Shown piece by piece: positions 13,680 to 27,600 of a stretch of DNA of 64,000 bases. The notes under the pieces are model-generated. The model saw nothing but the letters and a program-made list of their open reading frames with translations, did not search any database and was not told the DNA's origin. Where the stretch lies: positions 46,157,022-46,221,021 of the forward strand of contig NC_012873.2 of the NCBI RefSeq assembly GCF_000003195.3, written 5' to 3'. Made by a program: the position numbers and the translations under genes. Origin of the DNA: Sorghum bicolor. Its lineage: Eukaryota; Streptophyta; Magnoliopsida; Poales; Poaceae. Numbering within the stretch: position 1 is the first letter of the stretch; each line of letters opens with the position of its first letter.

Positions 13680-16602
13680 GTTCACTCAAAAATATCCGGC
13701 AACCTATAGTCGTTCATATCTAAGCCGCTAGTTCTCCAGTTGTGTAGCTTCTCGAACCTCTCTTCTGTCGCTAGCTCGCTCCCGATATAAAAGAACTGTC
13801 CGTCAACATGACAACATTGATCCGTGACAAACTTGTTTCTTTTCCCACCAACTTTGGGATTTCTGCAGCTGCCTCCAGCTATTGTTGAATTCCCCGCAAG
13901 CCCTGAGGTACTCACAAGCCATAGTACCCACACAGAACTGAGCCTTCAGGTTGCTTAGCGCACTGCATGCATGCATGATGAAGGTAACACATGAGAATTA
14001 TGACTGGTAGTAGTATCCCTACAAGAGAACCATCAGTAGTAGTAGAACTGAGGCAGGCGGAGTAAGTATCGGGAAGTCTCGCCTCACCACCAGTTTGTGG
14101 CCATACTTTTGCTTGTCTTTCTCAGACCTCCGATCATAGCAGTTGGGGTCTTCCACGTACTTTCGGTAAGCATTGTATGAAAACTAGTGTCAACAACAAA
14201 TTTCATACGTACTTTGAGTGCATGAGGTGTGTTGTCACTTACTATTGTAGGATACTTTCGAAATGCTTGTATCCTTCTTTGTTCGAGTGTCTCAAGGTGT
14301 CGAATACGACAGCCTTTCCATCCTAAGGATAGATCATAAATACAATCCAGTGGCCCATGACGCCCAAGCTGTACCATTGAAATAATATTCATCTCAATTT
14401 TTTAAATATAACAAGTGACAAACCTAGTAGCTATTGTAAGTATCATTTTGACTTACCCAAACTGGTGGGCGGCAAGAATGCAGCCATTTCCCCTGATCTT
14501 CTTCATGGCTTCTAAGACATATTGTCCCTTTCTAAATTTGATCTCTCCTTGCATCAAGTTCGGAGCTAGCACTCGCTCCATCCCCTTCAGCTTCACCAGC
14601 CTAGGATCCGTGTCTGGTATATCAAAGCCAATGATGGCTCTTTGAGAAATATGCATAGGAGATAGGTAGATAATATCTTTATCTAGTTCCTTGCACACAT
14701 ATGATTGCATCCTGCAAACACAAGTTGTCGTACAAGCTTTTTAGCTTGATCGTAATGAATTTGCATACCTACAGCAATGCAGGGTTATAAAACTTACAGG
14801 GCAAAAAGAGTGCTTGGGCGACATCTAGATCCTTGCGCCGCAGTAGCCTACACATGTCGTGAAAGACAACAGGGCAATAAGCATCCTCATCCAAGTGGAA
14901 GTACTCCTTGAGGACCCTCACAATGAACTCCTTCATGCCTAATTTTTCCACTTCCATATACCAGAGATGGAACCTCCGAACCGCCCATGGCTCCTCCTGA
15001 ACGAGCTGGCCCAACGACAACATGAACTTGCCATTCTCAATGTTATCCGGGCAATCTGGAGAAAGAGGCCAAATTGATGGCGGGGTTCGCTCCCTATAAT
15101 CAAGACAAGAAGTCTCTTAGCATTATCGAACGTCACATAATCTATTGGCTAGATTTAGTTGCCATTAGCGCATATACCTTTGGAATGTTGTTGTGTACTG
15201 ATACTCTTGTGCTATTCTGTACACTGCCCATTCCATCTCTGTTAGTTCAGCAGGTTTGTCCCCCTCTTCTTCTACAACCTTCTTTGGCGTAGGTGGACAT
15301 TGTCGTTTGCCTTGGCTTGGAGGCGGTGTGTCGTTGCCCGGTGCACCCCCTGAACCACCTTGTGATGGGTTGCTAGGGATGGGACACGGGGTACGTCCAG
15401 GACTACTGTCTGGTCCGCCAACATTGTTGTTACCCTTGCCACCATTGTCATCATCGTCGTCATCACTTGGGCCACCTGGGGGAGACGATGATGGTCGCGA
15501 GGGCTGAGATGCTGGTGTCGGCATTTCTAACAAAATGTCTGCCTTGTTCCAAAGCACGCGCGAGCCTATAGTTCCGCCAATCAATCTAACTCCATCTTCA
15601 GTCGGAAAGTCAAGTTCATCCTCCTCATAGTCATTGTGTGTCCACGCCACATCCACCAAGGCATAGTCGGGCGGGATGGGCTTGCCATTCTACATGGCTT
15701 TAGGGTTATGCGGTTGTACCATTCCCTATGCCACATCCCTCTTCCTCCCCGACCTACCCTAGGGCACCTGAAGCGTACAGAGTGTTTGCACCACGATCTC
15801 ATCGACCGGGATCTTTTGGAATTCTGAGGTATGCATCACGATTTGTCCTTGTACGACGGCTTCACCCTGTCGTGGTAGCACACCTGCCTGTCGGAACATC
15901 TGCGCCCTCAACTCTACCATCTTCGGGTCAGTGCTTGTGAAAGCATCTTGTATCGTCCCCATGACTATTTCTCTCATGGCCTCTTCTTTGCCTTTCTGGA
16001 ATATTTCCTCCTTGTATCTCTGCCAAGTGTGGTAAGAGGCAGTGTCGGACTGCCATGATTCTACATTCTTCGAGCTCTACCTTGAGGATACTCCTCGAAC
16101 GCGGCCACGGTGCTCGGGGTTTCCCAGCGCCCCAGTCAGTTCGTCGTGATCCCTGCGAGGTTGGAACTCCCCTCGTTCCTTGGCCGCCTTGATCGCGAGC
16201 AATGCCTTCTTTGCCTCCTCGGTCTGTGGCTCATTGTACTTGTTCCTTCCTTCCTTTAGCTTCTTCGGCCGACGGGCATAGAAGAAGTCACGTGCTCGCT
16301 CGTCAACTCCTTCGAACGGATTATCCAGCCCGGCCTCAGCTGCCTCCCTTTCCTCCTGTCGCCACTTCGGCCTCTTAGCGGCGTACCCTGTCATGCCCAC
16401 GTGGTGGTGGAGCGTATTCCGCTTTGCAAGGTCAGTGAACTTCTCACTCTTGGCCTTTGCTTCTTCGGTACTCATTTTTTCAACGAACTCCTCCCAGACA
16501 TGATGCTTGATGAAGTTGTAGTCCTCAAAAGGTGTCTTCCATTTCTGCACATAGTTCTTATTGAGTTTTGACCTCAAGCTGCGAAGTGCTTTGCCCGCAA
16601 TC
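13680..16602 (-). pseudogene. CACTA-B Transposase_24-like / Ulp1 gene, 3' portion
   Basis: Read leftward from 16602 it has the Transposase_24 segment (LAKRNTLHHHVGMTGY, GNPEHRGRVRGVSS), then QRYKEEI near 16012, a Pro/Ser/Asp/Gly-rich linker (15290-15530), and the Ulp1 region to about 13800. His in GHWIVFMIYP, Asp in VVFDTL, Gln in KQPEGSV and Cys in SVLCGYY mark the protease site. Damage: in-frame TAG just after GVSSR near 16077, TAG in the protease near 14320, a one-base insertion right after the catalytic Cys near 13925. It is the same gene type as CACTA-A (3720-7496) and is the continuation of 49755-50134. Confidence 0.72.
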
Positions 16603-17062
16603 TGTCGACGAAAGCTGGTCGGCAGTCTACCTTGGGGTATACCCACGGTAGTAGTTTATCGGTAGACGGTGCGCAAGCTACGAACTCAATGGTGACGCAA
16701 GACACGGACAAGCCTTTTATCCAGGTTCGGCCGCCGTGTGGGCGAAATACCTACGTCCTGTGTCTGGTCGTATTGATTTGTGTTGAGAGAATAATGTGTC
16801 CTAGGGGGGTCCCTTGCCCCTCCTTATATAGTCCGAAGGGCAGGGTTACAGATCTGGAAACTAATCCTAGTCGGTTACAATTGCCATAGATTGTTCGATA
16901 TCAATTCCTATTCTAACCGACTAGAATCCTGCTTGATCTCCACGTCTTGTTTCCTTGCGCGAAACTCCGAGCAGTCGGATCAAGCCTCGAACTTGTCTCG
17001 TAATGGGCCAAGCCTCCTGGCCCAAGTCTAGCCGTAAGGGTATAGGGGTTTATACCCCCATA
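16603..17062 (-). repeat. 3' LTR of Tat-A copy 2
   Basis: It reads TGTCGACGAAAGCTGGTCGG... on the plus strand and ends ...TATACCCCCATA, where the partner LTR ends in ACA. The TATA box is at 16823-16830 (TTATATAG in plus view). The following GCTAGTCCCCGAGCACC (17063-17079) is the polypurine tract seen from the other strand. Confidence 0.92.
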
Positions 17063-17590
17063 GCTAGTCCCCGAGCACCATGTATTGTGATGTAACACGC
17101 CGTCCTGAGCTTCTTCGACCAGTGAGGCTTGACGTCTTCGATCAGCATGAAAGTCGCCCAAACAGTTGTAACGGTATTTTGACCAACTCAAAAGACAGTT
17201 GATCAACATTGACATCGAAGAAGCAGGTTGTTCGAAGATTGCATGGTGCTCTTAATTAAAAAAGATTTCTTTCCTGGTGAAGTGTGCCCACTTTACTTTT
17301 CTGAAAAGTATAGTCTTTCAAAAAATAGGCATATTCACCGCAAGGTGAAGTGTGCCCACTTAGTCCCCGAGCCTGGTAGTAGGTGACATAGGGATGTGGT
17401 GCTAGGGTCAAAAGAAAAGGCCTCAAAGAAATTCTAAAACTGAGATGCATCGCCAGATGCATCGTACCGATGTAGTCTCCGAGCTTGCTGGAAGGCGAAG
17501 TATGAGCCTTGTAGCAAGGTCTAAAAAATTAAAATTATCCAGTCCCCGAGCATATCATGCTTGTTTGCCATCGTATAGACTAATGGACCA

Positions 17591-17990
17591 GTCCCCGAGC
17601 ATATAACGCTTGGTGGTCGGTACAGTCCAATTTTCAAATTGTGGGCTGGTCGACCAGTCCCCGAGCGTATAGTGCTCAGATTTGTCGGTGCAGTCCCCAA
17701 GTCTCCAAACTGGCAGACTGGTCGACCAGTTCCCGGGCATATAGTGCTCGGTGGTCGGTGCAGCCCCCAGGTCTCCAAACTGGCAGACTGGTCGACTAGT
17801 GCCCGGGCATATAGTGCTCAGTGGTCGGTGCAGCTCCTAGGTCTCTAAACTGGCAGATTGGTCGACCAGTCCCCGAGCGTATAGTGCTCGGTAGTTGGTG
17901 CAGTCCCCAGGTCTCCAAACTGGCAGACTGGTCGACCAGTCCCCGAGCGTATAGTGCTCGGTGGTCGGTGCAGTCCCCAGGAATGTTAGT
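17591..17990. repeat. 70-bp tandem repeat, about six units
   Basis: The phrase (A)GTCCCCGAGC or its variants begins at 17591, 17657, 17729, 17799, 17869 and 17939, giving steps of 66, 72, 70, 70 and 70 bp. Units hold GTGCTCGGTGGTCGGTGCAG and the perfect 12-bp palindrome CTGGTCGACCAG. About half the unit matches the reverse complement of the copy 1 unit (1191-1490); the middle part differs. The remaining 17063-17590 is noncoding. Confidence 0.9.
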
Positions 17991-18270
17991 CCTCCACCAA
18001 TTCTGCCTGTTATTTTGAAAAAAGCATCTTGCCACATTAATGTGTGATGTGACGAGACATCCTGGCATATTGTCAGATGGCTGCGTGAAAAGGTGCGCCT
18101 GGTAACTGTGCAGCCGCTCTTTGCGTGGTTCAAGAAAAGGAAACCATCAATTATACAAAAAAGCCGCCGTATTAACTGCCGGTAATTGTTGAAAACCGAA
18201 ACGCCGCATCCGCCACTGGGCCCGCCCACTTCCCAAGAATACGGGAAGTGGGAGGGGTGGAGCCGTTGCT

Positions 18271-18278
18271 TATAAAAG
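18271..18278 (+). promoter_or_regulatory. TATA box of the Tat-A copy 2 antisense gene
   Basis: TATAAAAG lies 120 bp before the ATG at 18398, downstream of GGAAGTGGGAGGGGTG shared with copy 1. The 70-bp array ends about 280 bp upstream. Spacing fits a plant TATA promoter with a short leader. Confidence 0.65.
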
Positions 18279-18397
18279 CTTGACATTACCCCCATAATCT
18301 TTACCCTGCCTTTGCCTTCGAGCTTTCCATTCTTGCCATTCCTGCCTTCTGCAACCACCACCAGTTCTCCTAGCTCACAGTCATTCCTGCAGCATCA

Positions 18398-21300
18398 ATG
18401 GCGAAGAGTGACTCCAAGAAAAGGGCCGAGCTAATGGCGAAAGAGTGGAAGAAGTCCCGGAGCAGCGCGAGGTCCCTCAACAACCTCGTCGGCATGGGGC
18501 TGCTTCACAGTCAGGAGCTCGGCGGCTGGAGGGCGCCGGAATGGGAGAGCTACCTCGACCCTCGTGCCGGTGAAATCGTGGTTTTTGAAGATTTTTTCAA
18601 GAGGGGCTTTGGGATTCCTGTCCACCCTTTTCTCTAGGGTCTTCTTCTTTACTATGAGATCGAGATATGCAATCTGCACCTGAACTCCATTCTTCTTATC
18701 TCTACCTTCATCCATCTGTGTGAGGCCTATGTTGGAATAGAGCCGCACTTCGATCTTTTTCGCTACCTTTTTTGTCTGAGGAAGAAAGGAGCAGTTGGAG
18801 GCTCCAAGATTGCAGGTGGAGTATACCTCAATCTGCATGACGGGATGAAGAACCGGTATCTCAACTGCCCATGGAATACTTCTCTCACCGAATGGTACAA
18901 GAAGTGGTTCTATGTCAGGGAAGAGCCGGGCAGCTCCACATTCTGCGACGTGGGCTACATTCCCGAGAAGAGGGTCAGCTAGACGGACCGCCCGGCGTTC
19001 GCTGGTCAGGTGGAGGACCTGATGAAGCTGATCGACTGGTCCCGCTTAGACGGGCCAGGAGTGGTCGGTAACTTTATTTGTCGTCGGGTGATGCCCTGCC
19101 AGAAGAGGGTACACTCGGCATACGAGTACGCGGGGAGCCAGGACCCGACCAGAATGAGTCCCGATGTTCTGGAGAAGGCGGAAGTGCAACAGCTGATGAA
19201 CGAGTTGTTCAACTTCACAGACGACAACTTCGTTCGAAGCAGTGATCGGATACACGCCTTCAAGCTGGGGCGACCAGCTCCCAAGGTAATGTTACTGACT
19301 GAATTTACTTTCTGGGTACTTGTTCTCCCAGTTGTTGACTTGTCTTTGATTCTACTTCAGATTGGAGATGTTGACCGGTGCGCAGTGTACATATCACTGG
19401 CACCTAGCATGGAGAATCCTGCGAGAGTAGACCCGCCAGAGGACGACGCTGCTCGGTGTCCTCAATACACTAGCAGCGAGGAGGAGCAGAAAAGTCCCGC
19501 CCCGACCACCGAGGACAGAGTGGCGGGGAAAAGGCCACTAGTGGCGGATCCGTCCGCTGCGGAGACGCTGCCGGCGGAGAGCAGCCAGGCGCCGAAGCGC
19601 CGTCGGCTCGTCCGAATCACCGATGACGACGACGAGGAGGAGGAGGCCGCGCCTTCTTTGGTTCGGAGGCCGCGCAGTCGTCCGGACGTTGCGCCAGCCA
19701 CCACTGGACGGATGACCAGCGACCCTCCTGCCCCACACGTCGAGCTGACGCGTGTCGTAGAGACGAGGGCGGAGCGCCGACCGGTAGGACCAGGAGGAGG
19801 TTCTTCACCACGACGCACAGGCGCTCCGACCTGTATGTTGTTCAATCTTACTCTCGTACTTCGATTTGCGCTTTTGTTGCTGCTTTTGACATTGGTTAAA
19901 TGTCGCCTTTTGTTAGCGCGGCATCGGACGTCGACCCTGACCACATTGCTGGCCAGAGGGCGGCCGAGCCCATGGCTGTCGTTGGGGACGCTGCGCCGTA
20001 GACCACCCAGGAGCATGCCGAGGAGCAGCCCGCGACGACGACCGCGGCTGAGAGCGCCGAGGAGCATCCGGCGCCGGCAAGGGCCATAGCGGGCACCCCT
20101 ACGAGGGACGGAGAGGCTGCGAGGACGCCTCCCCCGAGCAACGCTGTGGAGGAGGAAGGCAGAGCCCCGACTCCCCCTCCAGCCGAAGAAAGGAGAGTCC
20201 CAACCCCGCCCCGAGTAGGGGCCTCTTCGGCAGTAGGCTCCCCTGGCCTGGATCAGGGTCCAATGATGCCTGCGACCACGGCTGGGGGTAGTGCGGAGGG
20301 CGAGGAGACCCGGACGGCCTCCGACGATGAAGTGGAGGAGATCCAAGGTCGTCCCCGAGATGGTCGCCAGCACGTCTACGTGTGGCACCAACGCGGGGAC
20401 CACTTCATTGGACATGAAGAACTCGCGGAGACAGAGGAGGCCACGAGGGTGGAGCGTGCAACGAAATGGCTTGTGGACGAGGTTAAGGTAAGTGGTCTTT
20501 TGCGCTGCTCAACGTTTATATGCATTGTTTCTGGATTCAGTATGTATTCTTCTTGTAGGGCGCAATGAAAACGGTGAAGTACCGGAAAAGGTGCTTCGAC
20601 CAGATTGAGGGCATCGTGGCCGAGAACAAGGCCCTGTCCGCAGAGGTGGACCGGCTTCGGTCGGAGGCCGAGGAGAAGACGGCCGAGATGGGTGCTCAGG
20701 AAGAGCGCCTGCTCGACCTCAATCGGCGATTAGCCGACAAGGATCGGGAGAGAAAAGGTTAGTCAAGCATTCTGAGCAGTTGTATATGACTGTGTAGTCG
20801 TTTTTATTGACCAAAAATTGTCCCTGCAGACTTGGAGGAGGAGGTTGCACACCTCCGGCAAGAGAAGGAGCGGCTCGACCAGGAGCTTGCCGGGGCGCTG
20901 GAGACCGGGCGCCGAGCTGGCGAGGAGCTAAGCAACAGAAATCGGGAGTTGTCTGGTGAGAACCGTGCTACCCCTTTTCTCTTTGATTGCTCAACGTTCC
21001 TTTTCTTATTTGCAAAGTGACCTCCTGCTTGGTTTGTAGTGCTCAAAGTGAATACCAAGAAGCACTTTGACGAGCTGATCAAGGACTGGGACTCCTGGAA
21101 GGCCAATTGCATCAAGCTTTGGAAAGGAGTGGCCCCGGTTCTTGACTTGATCAGCCCCGAGCTCCCTGAAGACCAGCCTCGCGCGCCGAAGCTGACGCCA
21201 GTCGAGAAGGCGCAACGGGCGTGGGACTGGCTCCAGCAGCTCGTCAAGGACGTCGGGGAATTCGCCGGTGCGCACGTCCTCAGCATGGTGCGCGCCCACT

Positions 21301-21605
21301 ATCCTCTGGTCGACCTGTCCAGACTGGAGAGGGGGTACCCCAAGGAGGTTGGTCCGTAGGAGGCAGACGACCTTCGTGTTGGTCTGCTTGACCTGTCGTC
21401 GATAGTGATCGGCGACATCAACCTCTGCGGGACGGCAACTCCCCCCGACCAGCCTGGGTCAGATAGGTCGGCCAGAGAGTTGGCGGGAGCGTCTGTTGCC
21501 GGAGATGGGCGATCGACGCCTGCGGTCTCGACCAGCCAGGCGCCGGTGGCCCCAACCCCTTCGCCTGAGCAGCAAGGCCGAGCGGGTGATCAGCCCGAGG
21601 AGTAG
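18398..21605 (+). pseudogene. Antisense gene of Tat-A copy 2: Transposase_28-type domain plus coiled coil
   Basis: It runs opposite to gag-pol. Likely exons: 18398-19285, 19361-about 19831, about 19920-20487, about 20560-20757, about 20830-20955, about 21040-21605, with GT-AG introns. The first exon gives the Transposase_28-type domain (IEPHFDLFRYLF, WYKKWFYVREE, ICRRVMPCQKR). The second and third are disordered and charged (ITDDDDEEEEAAPS). The later exons form coiled coils (AENKALSAEVDRLRSEAEEK, LEEEVAHLRQEKERLDQELA) and a helical tail. In-frame TAG stops at 18635-18637, 18980-18982 and 21357-21359, where copy 1 keeps Gln and Trp codons for the first two. Probable role unknown; the domain order suggests a nuclear, self-associating protein (inference). 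Confidence 0.75.
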
Positions 21606-21903
21606 GCTTGTAGAGTAGTCTGTAGGAATAGACTAGGGACCGCCCAGAGGGGTGTTTATTGTAAACTCTGTATATAAAGTTTGTAGTAAAGTTTGATTTG
21701 TCATGACCATGGTTCTGAGCGCTGTAACATTGTCTGAGTGATGTGTCACTGAGTCGAGTTAATAACTCTTAAGGACTTTCGTCCTAAAGGTGGTTGTTGC
21801 ACTTTTGTCGAAAGCTCTGCACATAAAAGAAGTACATAGCAAGAACAAAAAAAAAATTATTAATGCTGATCATAAGAAATTTACAAACGAAATGTTCTGG
21901 AAC

Positions 21904-22985
21904 TTATGGGTAAAAACGCCGCAGGTTGTTTATGTGCCAAGAGTTAGGCAGGCGTGTTCCGTCTGGGTACGCTAGTCTGTAAGATGTAGGGCGTGTCACT
22001 TCTGCGACCACGAAGGGTCCTTCCCAAGGTGTGGTTAACTTGTGCGTTCCTTCTTGGCTTGTTTTCCACTTGAGTACAAGATCACCGACCACAAAGGAAC
22101 GGTCTTTGACGTTCCTGTTGTGATACCTCCTGATGGCTTTGAGATACTTTGCTGTTCGGAGGCATGAGAGTAGGCGCTTTTCTTCCGTGCAGTTGATTTC
22201 AAACTCCCTGGCGATGTCAGCCGAAGACTGGTCAAAGTTTTCGACTCTTGGAGACCCGAAGGTTATGTCAGACGGAAGCATTGCCTCGGTGCCGTAAACC
22301 ATGAAGTAGGGTGACACACCCGTGTTGCGACTAGCCTGTGTTAGGAGGCCCTAGACCACGGTCGGTAACTCTTTCATCCAATGTCCTGGTGCTCTATCGT
22401 TTTCTATGTATAGCCTCTTCTTCAAAGCATCGATAATCATTCCATTTGCTCGCTCTACTTGACCGTTGGCCCGTGGGTGAGCTACTGACACATACTTTAC
22501 GACTATGCCCCTGTCATCGTAGAAGTCCCAAAATGTAGTGCCAGTGAACTGAGTGCCCAGGTCGGTGATTATGCTGTTGGGAACCCCATATCTGTGTATG
22601 ATTTGGTTGAGGAATTCCACAGCCTTCTCGGAGGTTGCTTTGACCAGTGGCATGTACTCGATCCACTTCGAGAATTTGTCGATTAACACAAAGACGAACT
22701 TGAAGTTACCGAGGGCCGGCTTAAATGGCCCGATCATGTCCAGGCCCCAACAGGCGAAAGGCCAGGATGACGGGATAGTTTGAATCTCGTGAGCAGGCAC
22801 GTGAGTCCTCTTGGCAAAGAACTGGCATCCTTCGCAATGTCGGACCAGTTTCTCGGCGTCGGCGACCGCAGTTGGCCAGTAAAAGTCTGCTCGGAAAGCC
22901 TTCCCGACCAGTGTTCTGGAGGCGGCGTGGTTGCCACAGGATCCGGCGTGTATGTCATCTAGAAGCTTGATGCCGTCACCTTGGG
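21904..22985 (-). pseudogene. Tat-A copy 2 integrase
   Basis: The zinc-binding HHCC part is present (HAGSCGNH ... CEGC, near 22830-22950). The core shows Asp in WGLDMIGPF, Asp in ITDLGTQF and Glu in NGQVERANG, the DD(35)E triad. The C-terminal GPF/Y module is HKLTTPWEGPFVVAEV...NSWHINNLRRFYP, ending at 21904. It catalyses joining of the cDNA ends to host DNA. A stop breaks the frame between the core and the C-terminal part near 22345-22351. Otherwise it is well preserved. Confidence 0.85.
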
Positions 22986-24618
22986 ATATGCATTTGAGCA
23001 GTACTCGGAGCTTGCATTTTTTCGCATAAGCTTTCCGTCCACCAGTATGTAGTTCTTGGATCGCCGGATGAGACGCTCGTTTTCCGTTTTATCTTGGAGA
23101 CCCAATCCGTCCGATATGTACCTGATGAACGGGGCGCGCCAATCATGGCTGCTGGTTGCCGGAGCGGAGTTGTCTATGATCATTGCCTCATTAGGTTGCT
23201 TTTCGACCAGGTCTGTGCCCACACTTGGCGCGTGGATGTCCTGAATGAAAACGCCTTGCGGGATCTGGGCCCGAAATGACCCTATCTTTGACAGTGCATC
23301 CGCTGCCTGGTTCTTATCTCGGACCACGTGGATGTATTCTATGCCGTAGAAATTGGATTCCCATTTACGAATTTCTTTACATAGAGGTCCATCTTCTCGT
23401 GGGTTGTGTCCCATTCCTTGTTTAGCTGGTTGATGACTAGAGCAGAGTCACCATGGACGTAGAGGCATTTGACTCCCAGTTCGACGGCCAGTCGTATGCC
23501 ATGTAGGCATGCTTCATATTCGGCGACGTTGTTCGACGCCGGGAAGAGGATCCTAAGGACGTAGCGCAGTTTGTCCTTGTTCGGCGACACGAAGAGTATC
23601 CCGGCGCCGGCGCCATTGATGTTTAAGGACTCGTCGAAGAACATCGACCAGTGGTCAGGGATGTCGGAAACGGAGGGCTCGTTGAGATCCGTCCACTCTG
23701 CAATGAAATCAACCAGGGCCTGAGACTTGACGGTGGTGCGGCTCTGGAAATCCAGGGAGAATGGGCATAATTCCATTGCCCATTTTACAATTCTGCCGTT
23801 GGCGTCCTTGTTGCATAAAATGTCCCCCAGAGGGAAACTGGTGGTTACCAAGACCCGATGACCGTCGAAGTAATGCTTTAGCTTCCTTGACGTTATTAAG
23901 ATGGCGTATATGAGCTTTTGTATCTGTGGGTACCTGGTCTTGGACTCGTTTAAGACTTCGCTTATGAAATAAACGGGTCTCTGGACCTTGTACACGTGGC
24001 CTGGCTCGTCCCGCTCGACCACCATTGCCGTGGAGACAACCCTGTCGGTTGCTGCTATGTAAAGGAGCAAGTCCTCGTTGGGTTGAGGCACTGTGAGAAC
24101 GGGTGGCGAAGTGAGAAAGGTTTTTAGCTGGGTGAACGCAGCGTCTTTTTCTGACGCCTTTAGGAGCTTGAAGAAGGGGAGGCCTTTTTCTCCCAGTCTA
24201 GAAATAAAACAGCTGAGGGCAGCCATACATCCGGTGAGCTTTTGAATATCCTTGACGTTCTTGGGTGGTCGCATATCGAGCACTGCTTTTACTTTTGAGG
24301 GATTCGTCCGTATGCCGTCGCGGCTAACGACGTTGCCGAGCAGTAGACCGGAGGGGACCCCAAAGATATATTTTTGGGATTAAGCTTCCACTTGTATTTA
24401 TTTAGTGCCTTGAAAGTTCGGTCTAGGTTGTCGATTAGAGTGCTCGCGTCCTTTGTTTTGACGATGACGTCATCTACATAAGCCTCGATGAGGTCATCAC
24501 GAATCTCGTCATGGAGGCATTGTTGGATGGCCCGTTGATAGGTGGCTCCAGCGTTTTTGAGTCCAAAGGACATAGTCGTGTAGCAATACGCGCCGAAAGG
24601 AGTGATAAAAGATGTTTT
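22986..24618 (-). pseudogene. Tat-A copy 2 RT C-terminal half and two RNase H-like domains
   Basis: It begins right at the solo-LTR insertion with KTSFITPFGAYCYTTMSFGL and the RT catalytic motif YVDD (AYVDDVIVKTK). The connection and first RNase H region follow ([40 protein letters not shown]). A second RNase H of the archaeal-like type follows: [42 protein letters not shown]. The dual RNase H is a known Tat trait. One-base slips in A runs near 24370 and 23015 shift the frame; otherwise open. Confidence 0.85.
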
Positions 24619-24623
24619 AATCT

Positions 24624-27600
24624 TGTAATACCCGATTTTAAGGACAAAATCAGATATGCACCATATGTGAGTTTTAGAAGCCAAATCTCACATATAGCTA
24701 CAAATAAGGGGTAATATCAAAAGACAATGCATAAATACATAATGTATTTAGTATAAAAGAGATAACCTTTGATAGCAACAGCGGATAAACAACTCAATCT
24801 TCGGGTATTAACTTCTCTCTACAGGATCCAACTGACTGGTTGATCACAAGCCTAAACTTCTCCTGAGGTTTGGGGAAATAGCAAGAATGAGTCCATGTCG
24901 AACTCCACAAGTATAGCAACTAGATTGTATATATCCCACAATCTCATGATCAATGTGACATAAATAATGTAAAGCATTAAATAATAAATAATGGGCATAT
25001 TTAACACACAAGAATCATCATCGTCGATGCAAGAATCCCCAAGGCCGCTCATGACCGTGAGCACGGCTAGTATACCAGTTTTACACTCTGCAGAGGTTGT
25101 ACATCTTTACCCATGAGTCATGATTTACCCTTTCACCCGAGGTGATCAGCCTCTTAACCCACATCCAAGGAAGGTCGGCAGGGATCACTATGAAGCCTTT
25201 CAAAAGTTCGTCTAACCTGTTAGGGCCGCAAGGTTTCCTTTGCGCGCAGATATAGAGCCCCCCTTCCGATGGCACAATGACTCGCAGCCTATACACATAC
25301 AGACAGAGGCCACACTATACCCAAAACGGTTCAGCCCCTCCGCCCTTTCGGGTAACCTCTAACAAGCTAGAAAAGGTCTTCATACTGAGCTAAAGCCAGA
25401 GCCATTATAGCCCTCATGGTTGCACTGTTGTCCCGGTTATCACTTACAGATAAATCATCAAATGGCTAAAAAGTCATTTTTATCATTTATTACTTAACAT
25501 TAATTTAGTCACAGGATCATGGTCACAGAATTAAAACCCAAATGCTATACTTGCCTTGATCCAAATGCTCTTGCTTATCATTTAGGTTCTGTTGGTCTTA
25601 CTTGTTGCCAAAGCTTTGATCTTGATCACCAAAACTGCTCTCCGTCTAAACTCGATCATCGATCACACAAACAATCGAAGAAAGCATACACGAGCAAACA
25701 AAGCTACAATTAGAACAGTACACCAATCATATAAAAACAGTATGAAAAGTTTATAAAATGATTCTACGCATCGCTACGATCTCACAGACGTAAAGATCAC
25801 GAAAATCGGATTTAAAACGAAGGAGATATGAATTTTCTATGATTTTATATAGAAAAGTAATTAATTAATTAAAGTCACGAAATTTAAAAGTTTCAAACTG
25901 AGTAAAATAATTTTACTAACATGTAGATCTCATGATTATGAACCTAACACAATTTGAATGGGTCAAAACGGACTTAGAACGAAGATTTTATGGCTAAAAC
26001 AGTTTCAGTGGCAAATTTGTAAATATCAGAAAACGTATTTTGAACTCAGTCGGCTGGATTACAAATTTAAAATATATTAATATTGCCTTTTATCAAAATA
26101 ACATTTGACATGTAGAAGACAGACGTTAAGCTTATATTCTTATAATTCGAAAGCCAATTGCACAGAAATTAATTAAAATAAATATGTTATTTATAAAATT
26201 TACTAACGTACCACACGATTAACTCTAATTAACACATAAATTACGTCACTATGTTCTCAACGTTACTTGAATGGATCGAAGATAATGAAACAATAGAAAC
26301 CTTAGTGTATAACGAATGATGACCATGGCAGATTTTGTCCCAAGCATTAGATGGCTCTCGACACCAGGAAGTTGACGGCGGGTTCTGGAGTTTTGGGAGC
26401 AGTCCAGCAGCTCATCAGTAAGGTCACGCATAGATGCAGCTAGTTTTTATGTTGAGAAAAGGTTAATCAAAGGCACGTGATGACTAGAAGACAATCTGGG
26501 CAAGTTAGAGAGCAAAATTCAGGTCTGGTACCTAGGACATGTACCTTCATAGGATTTTCAGTAGGTTGCAGATTCACGGTAACGGAGATCGAGCATTGAC
26601 GAATAGCATGTACGGAAGACTAGATTCAGTAGATATAGAGGCATCCTGGTGCTAGCCAAGATCAAGATCCGACTTCTGCATGACCTGGCTGGAGACGGAC
26701 GGAGGCAGGCAAGGTAAACTTCAGAGCTGCAAAACGATCGCTTGAGTAGTCATCGGGATTGGCCATTGGCGATATAGAGAGGAGGAGAAAATATAATTTT
26801 ACTACCTTAGAAATTTCCAAACTAGAGGCTTCTCATATGGTAGTTTTTTTTGGTGTGCTTTGCCTAAGGGGTTGGTACATATATATATAGGTAGAGAAAC
26901 TCCACACCTCCACGTCAACTAGCGATATGGTATTAATTGATTTGCAATATTCATCTTTACTAATAGGCCTAATTAATTATTAAAGCCCATTAGTAAATAA
27001 CTATATGGTTTTTGGAATTTATTATGGGCTTTGACGTTGGAAAAATAATAAGAGATTTATTAATTTCGAATTAATTATTTTCATTGATAAAATAATTCTA
27101 GAAAAGTTTAGAATTAGTAGTTTAGCCACAAAAATACTCCGAAAGCTCCGAAAATTCGGAAAAAATTCTCAGAGACATTATGGAATATGAGGAACTCAAA
27201 TAACGTATTTGGATCTCATGATAAGATAATTTGGGACATCTAAAAATTAGATTTATGCTCATAGAAAAGTGAGAATAGAAGATGGAAAAATTCCCGAAAA
27301 GTTTGTAGAGATTGCTTGATGGACGAGGAACTAAAAGAAGTGCTTTGAGTGACAAAGAAAAGATTTTAGGAAGCTCCTAATAAAAAAATTTAAGCTTAGA
27401 AACAAGAAATTTGGTTGTAGATAAAAGATAAATACGCGCCGAATAAGGAAGATCGATCTACTAAATGTATTTTAAACATTTTTTTACTATCAACACATAA
27501 AGGAGCAACAAGCATCACATCAAAACATACGCACCAGCATGTATGCATAATAATATTGCTAAGCCTTATGATAAATTTTAATTTAATGAAAAATATTATT

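Noticed and set aside
19462..20415. 317-codon minus frame inside the Tat-A antisense gene
   Set aside because: It is the shadow of the GC-rich coding exons on the plus strand; Ser/Arg/Gly-rich with no motif, and it crosses introns.
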